Source: Clostridium sp. Cult2
GTDB taxonomy: Bacteria > Bacillota > Clostridia > Tissierellales > Tepidimicrobiaceae
Direction of reading: 5' to 3'
NCBI RefSeq assembly: GCF_021655075.1
Contig: NZ_PPXX01000034.1
Location: 1-64,000, forward strand
DNA length: 64,000 nucleotides
Made by a program: the position numbers and the translations under genes. A model generated the notes under the pieces. That model had not been told where the DNA came from. It worked only from the letters and a program-made list of their open reading frames with translations, and did no database searches. Position 1 is the stretch's first letter; each line of letters starts with the position of its first letter. Positions 59,814 through 64,000 of this stretch are shown piece by piece.

Positions 59814-60368
59814 ATGTATAAGGAAATAGAAGAACTATTATTATTGAGTAAAAAAGGAGATGTAGAAGCTAAAGAAACCCTATTATTAAAGCTTAATCCA
59901 TTAATAATAAGCTCCATTAGAAGGTATTACAATAGAATTGACCAATATGACGATTTAATTCAAGAGGGCTATGAAACAATCCTTCTAGCCATTGAAAATT
60001 ATAATCCAACTAGAGGAGTTAGATTTTTAGGATATACTAAGGCCATGTTAAAATACTTGTATTTAGAGAAACACAGGGAAAAAGAATTTCTTTCATTGAA
60101 CAATACTGTAGATAATGGAGAATTCATAGATTTATTGGAAGGAAATGAAGAAAACCCTATAGATATAATTATAAAAAATGAAGAAACAGAAATATTATTT
60201 GAGAGTTTAAACTGTCTTACAGAAAGGCAAAAACAAGTAGTAGTGGATTACTATATAAATAGACTGTCTATAGATGAAATTGCAGATAGATTAGGAATAT
60301 CCTATAGAACAGTAGTGAATACCAAAACTCAAGGAATAAAAAAATTGAAAAATAGAATAGTAAAATAA
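59814..60368 (+). CDS. Sigma-70 family RNA polymerase sigma factor-like protein
   Basis: A 184-residue short sigma-like protein. Region 2 is about 20-95 (INPLIISSIRRYYNRIDQYDDLIQEGYETILLAIENY, typical sigma region 2 pattern) and region 4 about 130-180 (LTERQKQVVVDYYINRLSIDEIADRLGISYRTVVNTK). Region 3 is missing, as in the ECF and TcdR/UviA-like groups. Clustered with DUF1659, DUF2922 and YvrJ genes, which recalls the B. subtilis yvrI-yvrHa (SigO/RsoA)-yvrJ neighbourhood. Its target promoters are unknown. Translation is probably regulated by the leader hairpins. Confidence 0.82.
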   Translation: MYKEIEELLLLSKKGDVEAKETLLLKLNPLIISSIRRYYNRIDQYDDLIQEGYETILLAIENYNPTRGVRFLGYTKAMLKYLYLEKHREKEFLSLNNTVDNGEFIDLLEGNEENPIDIIIKNEETEILFESLNCLTERQKQVVVDYYINRLSIDEIADRLGISYRTVVNTKTQGIKKLKNRIVK

Positions 60369-60408
60369 TCTTCCTTCTTCCATATAAGGAATAGAAGGAG
60401 GTGAGAAG

Positions 60409-60630
60409 ATGGCAGTAGTAGATATTAAGGAAAATGTAAGATTAAAGCTTGAGCTAGACGGTGGTATGGACGGGAATAGACAGATTATCAAATCTAAAAT
60501 CCTTTCCAAAGTAAAGCCTACAGTAGAAAGTGAAGACCTATATTCAGTAGCTCAGTCCTTAGCAGGCCTTCAAACTTTGCCTTTATACAAAGTTAAAAGG
60601 CTAGAGGAAATCGAATTAAGAGACGAATAA
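60409..60630 (+). CDS. DUF1659 family small protein
   Basis: A 73-residue cytoplasmic protein beginning MAVVDIKENVRLKLELDGG and containing KSKILSKVKPTVESEDLYSVAQSLAGLQTLPL, which match DUF1659. This family almost always lies beside DUF2922, as it does here. Function unknown. GAAGGAGGTGAGAAG precedes ATG, a very strong ribosome binding site suggesting high expression. Confidence 0.85.
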   Translation: MAVVDIKENVRLKLELDGGMDGNRQIIKSKILSKVKPTVESEDLYSVAQSLAGLQTLPLYKVKRLEEIELRDE

Positions 60631-60664
60631 TCTAAACTAAAATAGGCCACAAGGAGGTGATTAA

Positions 60665-60883
60665 ATGGAGAAGTCAAAATTGGAAATGGAGTTTAAAGAT
60701 GAAATGGGGAAAAAATTCACCATATCTATAGATGACCCTAGAGGGGACCTTACAGAATTAGAAGTAAAAGCTGCAATGGATGATATAGTCAATAGGAATA
60801 TATTCTTCACTACATCAGGAGCTATAGTAGCCACAGAAGGTGCCAGATTCATAACCACAACAATAGAAGAACTGACTATATAA
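60665..60883 (+). CDS. DUF2922 family small protein
   Basis: A 72-residue protein with LEMEFKDEMGKKFTISIDDPRGDLTELEVKAAMDDIV and TTSGAIVATEGARFITTTIEEL, the DUF2922 pattern. It resembles the preceding protein in size and layout, and the two may form a complex. Its ribosome binding site AAGGAGGTG is again near-perfect. Function unknown. Confidence 0.85.
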   Translation: MEKSKLEMEFKDEMGKKFTISIDDPRGDLTELEVKAAMDDIVNRNIFFTTSGAIVATEGARFITTTIEELTI

Positions 60884-60908
60884 TAGCTAGTTAGTATCAT
60901 ATCTGATA

Positions 60909-60953
60909 AATAAGTTCTCTTTTTGGTGCCTGGCACCAAAAAGAGAACTTATT
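60909..60953. repeat. Perfect 22-bp palindrome, repeat family 2 (copy c)
   Basis: A 22-base arm (60909-60930, AATAAGTTCTC...GGTGCC) is followed after one base by its exact complement (60932-60953). It lies inside the small-gene cluster, between the DUF2922 gene and the YvrJ gene, so it may terminate or process the transcript rather than end the operon. Confidence 0.85.
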
Positions 60954-60975
60954 GACTATGGAAAGGAGGCTGTTT

Positions 60976-61119
60976 ATGGAAGAGATTTATACCCATATAG
61001 CTAATTTGGGATTTCCCATAGTGATTTCCATCTATCTATTGGTTCGAATAGAGGGGAAGCTAAATATGCTAACTGAAAGTATAAACGATTTATCCAAAGC
61101 CATAGCAGGGATTAAATAA
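60976..61119 (+). CDS. YvrJ family small membrane protein
   Basis: A 47-residue protein starting MEEIYTHIANLGFPIVISIY, with one membrane helix (about 10-24) and a helical charged tail (EGKLNMLTESINDLSKAIAGI). The pattern NLGFPIVISIYLLVRIE-like start and amphipathic tail fits the YvrJ family. The ribosome binding site AAAGGAGGC is strong. It is found with DUF1659/DUF2922 in other clostridia. Function unknown; holin-like or sensor roles have no evidence here. Confidence 0.82.
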   Translation: MEEIYTHIANLGFPIVISIYLLVRIEGKLNMLTESINDLSKAIAGIK

Positions 61120-61120
61120 A

Positions 61121-61180
61121 AAAATCCCCTTCTTGACTTAGAACACATGTTCTGGTAAAATAAGTCAAGGAGGGGATTTT
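61121..61180. promoter_or_regulatory. 20-bp hairpin burying the ribosome binding site of the ComK-like gene
   Basis: AAAATCCCCTTCTTGACTTA (61121-61140) pairs with TAAGTCAAGGAGGGGATTTT (61161-61180), 20 bp with a single G-U in RNA. The stem contains AAGGAGGGG, the ribosome binding site of the next gene, whose ATG begins two bases later; the loop holds the smaller GAACA/TGTTC repeat. On the minus strand it ends in a run of seven T. It may also act as a terminator after the YvrJ gene. Confidence 0.75.
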
Positions 61181-61181
61181 T

Positions 61182-61763
61182 ATGGATATAGAGAAGATAA
61201 TTTCTGAAGAACTAATAGCCTTCCTTCCGGTATATCTGGCTATGAAGGGAAATTGTACATTAATATTAACTGGAGGTGGAGGGAAATATGAAATTGAGAA
61301 AACCGTTAGAACTGTATTAAACCAGATAAGCAAATTCTATTTAATAGATTTAAATGCAACAAAAAAATATTATGGCGATTTATTAAATATAAGAAATTTA
61401 ACCCCAATTCCATTTAATAGAGATAATATTTTTGTACCAATAAAGGTGAGAAAACCTTTATTAAAAAATGATGGGTCCTTTGGGTATGTAAATATTAGTT
61501 ATATCAAAAAGACTTTTTCTGCTAAAGGCAAAACTATAATTCAATTAAATGAAGGTAATAACATAGAATCTTTATCCTCTGTAGATACTGTAAATAAGCA
61601 TATTAAAAATGGGTATATTGTAAAAAAGTTATATAGAGAGAAAGAAAATACAATCAATGTTAATGAAAAGAATTTATACCTAGAATATGACAAACCCGCT
61701 ACCAAAAGAGATATAGCCTTATTGATAAATGAAATACTTAAGATAAAAGAGAATATAAGATAA
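61182..61763 (+). CDS. ComK-like protein (tentative)
   Basis: A 193-residue soluble protein. Its central part (residues about 87-155) reads IFVPIKVRKPLLKNDGSFGYV, then YIKK, GKTIIQLNEGN, and IKNGYIVKKLY. This resembles in order and spacing the ComK core (IFLFPTLS...GWISHVHV...V.FSNGK...N.VYRTAWLR) and the lengths agree (192 in B. subtilis). ComK is the master activator of competence in bacilli; whether this homologue controls DNA uptake is unknown. The ATG lies right behind a 20-bp hairpin occupying its ribosome binding site. The recD2 gene follows after 50 bases. I am unsure of the family. Confidence 0.5.
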   Translation: MDIEKIISEELIAFLPVYLAMKGNCTLILTGGGGKYEIEKTVRTVLNQISKFYLIDLNATKKYYGDLLNIRNLTPIPFNRDNIFVPIKVRKPLLKNDGSFGYVNISYIKKTFSAKGKTIIQLNEGNNIESLSSVDTVNKHIKNGYIVKKLYREKENTINVNEKNLYLEYDKPATKRDIALLINEILKIKENIR

Positions 61764-61813
61764 AACTTATATGATATAATAATATCTAAGATTATGGGTA
61801 GAGGAGAATGGTT

Positions 61814-64000
61814 TTGCTAACATTAGAAGGTATGGTAGAAGATATAATATTTAGAAATGAGATAAATACTTATACAGTCGCAAGTATTGATACTTCAGAT
61901 GGTAAAGCAACTATTGTAGGCTATATTCCATTTATTAACATAGGCGAAACTATAAAAGTAGAAGGAGAATGGATTTATCATCCAACCTATGGAGAACAGT
62001 TAGAAATATCCAATGTGTCCATAGTAGTCCCTTCCACCGTTAATGGTATAGAGAAATATTTATCATCAGGTCTTATTCCCCATATAGGTCCAAAGACTGC
62101 CAAAAGGATAGTAGATAGATTTGGAAAGGATGCTTTAGATATTATTCAATATAATCCGGAAAGGTTAAAGGAGATAGAAGGGATAGGGGATATTAAACTA
62201 AAAAGGATAGTAGAGGCTTTTGAAGAACAAGGAGAAATAAGAGAGATTATGGTGTTTCTCCAGCAATATGGGATAACTGCCAACTATGGAATTAGAATAT
62301 ATAAGCAATATGGCAAAGACACCATAAATATAATCTCTGAAAACCCCTATAAATTGTCGGAGGATATATTTGGAATAGGGTTTAAAACAGCGGATAAGAT
62401 TGCTCAAAATATGGGGATTAGCCTTAATTCCCCTTATAGAATAGAAGGAGGAATTAGATATATTATAAATAGATATGCTGCTAGTGGCCATACCTATGTG
62501 CCAAAAGAAGAATTAATACCTAGTACATCCCAATTATTAGGAGTGGAGGATAATTTAATTGAAGAATCCCTAAGGGATTTGGCTATAAAAGGCATAATAC
62601 ATATATTGAACATTAACGATGAAATGAAAATATATTATACTCCCTTCCATATAGCAGAAAACAATGTAAGCAGGAAGATAGTAGAACTATCCCGGGTAGA
62701 ACTAGAAGGTTTTAATGTGGATATAGATAATATAATTAAGGATATAGAAGGACAAGAAGGTATTAATTTTGCCCAAAAACAGATTGAAGCTATAAAAGAA
62801 TCCATAGAAAATGGAATAATAGTAATTACAGGAGGTCCTGGTACGGGAAAAACCACTATAATCAACGCCATAATTAAAATATATGAAGACCAAGGACTAA
62901 CTGTAAATCTTGCTGCTCCTACAGGGAGGGCAGCCAAGAGGATGACTGAAACTACGGGGATAGAAGCAAAAACCATCCATAGACTATTGGAATACTCCTA
63001 TATGGAAGAAGAAATGGCTTTCGGACTTAACGAAGACAGCCCTTTGGATACGGATTTACTTATTATAGATGAAGCTTCTATGGTAGATATTTTATTGATG
63101 AATAGCCTATTAAAAGCCATAGTTCCAGGGACTAGACTTATTTTAGTAGGAGATGTGGACCAGCTTCCATCAGTGGGAGCAGGCAATGTACTAAAAGATA
63201 TAATAGGTAGTGGTGTAGTAAAAGTAGTAAAACTAGATGAGATATTTCGCCAAGCAGAGGAAAGTTTAATAGTAGTCAATGCCCATAGAATAAATAAAGG
63301 GGAAATGCCTTTATTAAATGTACAGGATAAGGATTTTTATTTTATAAGGGAAAGCAATCCCAACAATATTGTAAATATTGTTTTATCCCTATGCAAAGAA
63401 AGACTTCCCAGCTATTATGGAGTAGATTCCTTTAAGGATATTCAAGTGCTAACCCCTATGAAAAAAGGTGATGTAGGGATAAATGCATTAAATAAATACT
63501 TACAAAATGTATTAAATCCAAAGGCCAATGGAAAGAAAGAAAAAACAATAGGGGATGAATTATTTCGAGTAGGAGATAAGGTAATGCAAATTAAGAACAA
63601 CTATGCTACAGAATGGGAGATAATAAAGGATGGTGTAGTTGAAGAAAAAGGGGAAGGGGTCTTCAATGGAGATTTTGGAATAATCACTGATATAGATGAT
63701 GAAGAAAGGATATTAAAGGTATTACTCGATGATGAAAAGGAAATAGAATATAATTTTAACCAATTAGACGAATTAAAACTATCCTATGCTACTACTGTCC
63801 ATAAAAGTCAAGGAAGTGAGTTCCCAGTAGTGGTAATGCCTATATACTGGGGGCCACCTATGTTATTGACAAGGAATCTATTATATACGGCTATAACTAG
63901 AGCTAAAAACCTAGTGGTATTAGTAGGAGAAGAAAGGTATTTAAGGACTATGATAACCAATAATAGGATTGCCAAAAGGTATTCCAGTCTAGATTATAAA
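61814..64000 (+). CDS. recD2: RecD2-type ATP-dependent helicase, cut by the window end
   Basis: A superfamily 1B 5'-3' DNA helicase, of which 729 codons are visible without a stop; full-length RecD2 is only slightly longer. Features in order: N-terminal MLTLEGMVEDIIFRNE, helix-hairpin-helix repeats (about 75-170, LIPHIGPKTAKRIV, IEGIGDIKLKRIVEAF), Walker A GGPGTGKTT (about 340-348), LLIIDEASMVD (Walker B), LVGDVDQLPSVGAG, and the C-terminal YATTVHKSQGSEFPVVVMP and YTAITRAKNLVVLVG. TTG at 61814 is 7 bases behind AGGAG; the ATG at 61808 is too close. RecD2 helps DNA repair and, in some species, transformation-associated processing. Confidence 0.95.
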   Translation, partial: MLTLEGMVEDIIFRNEINTYTVASIDTSDGKATIVGYIPFINIGETIKVEGEWIYHPTYGEQLEISNVSIVVPSTVNGIEKYLSSGLIPHIGPKTAKRIVDRFGKDALDIIQYNPERLKEIEGIGDIKLKRIVEAFEEQGEIREIMVFLQQYGITANYGIRIYKQYGKDTINIISENPYKLSEDIFGIGFKTADKIAQNMGISLNSPYRIEGGIRYIINRYAASGHTYVPKEELIPSTSQLLGVEDNLIEESLRDLAIKGIIHILNINDEMKIYYTPFHIAENNVSRKIVELSRVELEGFNVDIDNIIKDIEGQEGINFAQKQIEAIKESIENGIIVITGGPGTGKTTIINAIIKIYEDQGLTVNLAAPTGRAAKRMTETTGIEAKTIHRLLEYSYMEEEMAFGLNEDSPLDTDLLIIDEASMVDILLMNSLLKAIVPGTRLILVGDVDQLPSVGAGNVLKDIIGSGVVKVVKLDEIFRQAEESLIVVNAHRINKGEMPLLNVQDKDFYFIRESNPNNIVNIVLSLCKERLPSYYGVDSFKDIQVLTPMKKGDVGINALNKYLQNVLNPKANGKKEKTIGDELFRVGDKVMQIKNNYATEWEIIKDGVVEEKGEGVFNGDFGIITDIDDEERILKVLLDDEKEIEYNFNQLDELKLSYATTVHKSQGSEFPVVVMPIYWGPPMLLTRNLLYTAITRAKNLVVLVGEERYLRTMITNNRIAKRYSSLDYK

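Overview
The window is AT-rich, densely coding chromosomal DNA of an anaerobic, endospore-forming, flagellated Clostridia-type Firmicute. The evidence is strong SD sequences with many TTG/GTG starts, spoIID/spoIIQ/spoIIID, S-layer homology domains, a tRNA-Pro with encoded CCA, a SAM-I riboswitch and acetoacetate/aminobutyryl-CoA enzymes. A Tissierellales-like amino-acid fermenter is my inference; no taxonomic marker here settles it.

The backbone follows, from memory, the conserved Bacillus subtilis order pyrG - fba - transaldolase - glpX - rho - rpmE - prmC/prfA - ywlC - ywlE - rpiB - upp - atp operon - ywmB - murA - spoIID - spoIIQ - spoIIID - mbl - flhO/flhP. Interruptions of that backbone are where the lineage-specific biology sits: 1.9-13.5 kb (S-layer protein, ABC/CARDB operon, RND pump with its TetR repressor, kal-kce), 24.2-26.6 kb (Ggt-like, ZIP) and 29.5-37.9 kb (MFS, cell-wall precursor genes, a sigma-54 activator and its thiolase/CoA-transferase target operon).

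Region by region: 0.2-3.5 kb pyrG and an SLH protein; 3.6-7.7 kb (minus) a three-gene ABC export operon; 7.8-12.2 kb an RND transporter and TetR regulator behind a consensus promoter and palindromic operator; 12.3-13.5 kb Kal and Kce of lysine fermentation; 13.7-18.1 kb a Cys-rich protein, Fba, transaldolase and two tandem GlpX; 18.2-24.2 kb Rho, L31, DUF1385, PrmC, a split chromate-type transporter and RF1; 24.2-29.4 kb Ggt-like, ZIP, Sua5, arginine phosphatase, RpiB, Upp; 29.5-33.1 kb MFS, TagO/WecA-like, WecB; 33.1-37.9 kb the sigma-54 module; 38-45.1 kb a complete F-type ATP synthase with Na+-type c-subunit residues; 45.2-54.2 kb cell-wall, sporulation and flagellar rod genes; 54.2-57.2 kb (minus) a large secreted phosphodiester glycosidase-like protein; then tRNA-Pro, a small export protein, SAM riboswitch-metK, a sigma-factor/DUF1659/DUF2922/YvrJ/ComK-like cluster, and recD2 running off the end.

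The most interesting features are regulatory. Three copies of TGTAG-N8-CTACA lie between a PAS/AAA+ enhancer-binding protein and a -24/-12 promoter in front of thiolase and CoA transferase, giving a self-contained circuit for acetoacetate metabolism that may connect to Kce, whose product is acetoacetate. In the 59.8-61.8 kb cluster both putative transcription regulators (a sigma-like factor and a ComK-like protein) have their ribosome binding sites buried in strong hairpins, one of them with a mutually exclusive alternative hairpin. Three families of intergenic palindromes recur through the window and mostly sit where terminators are expected. I found no CRISPR array, prophage or insertion sequence.
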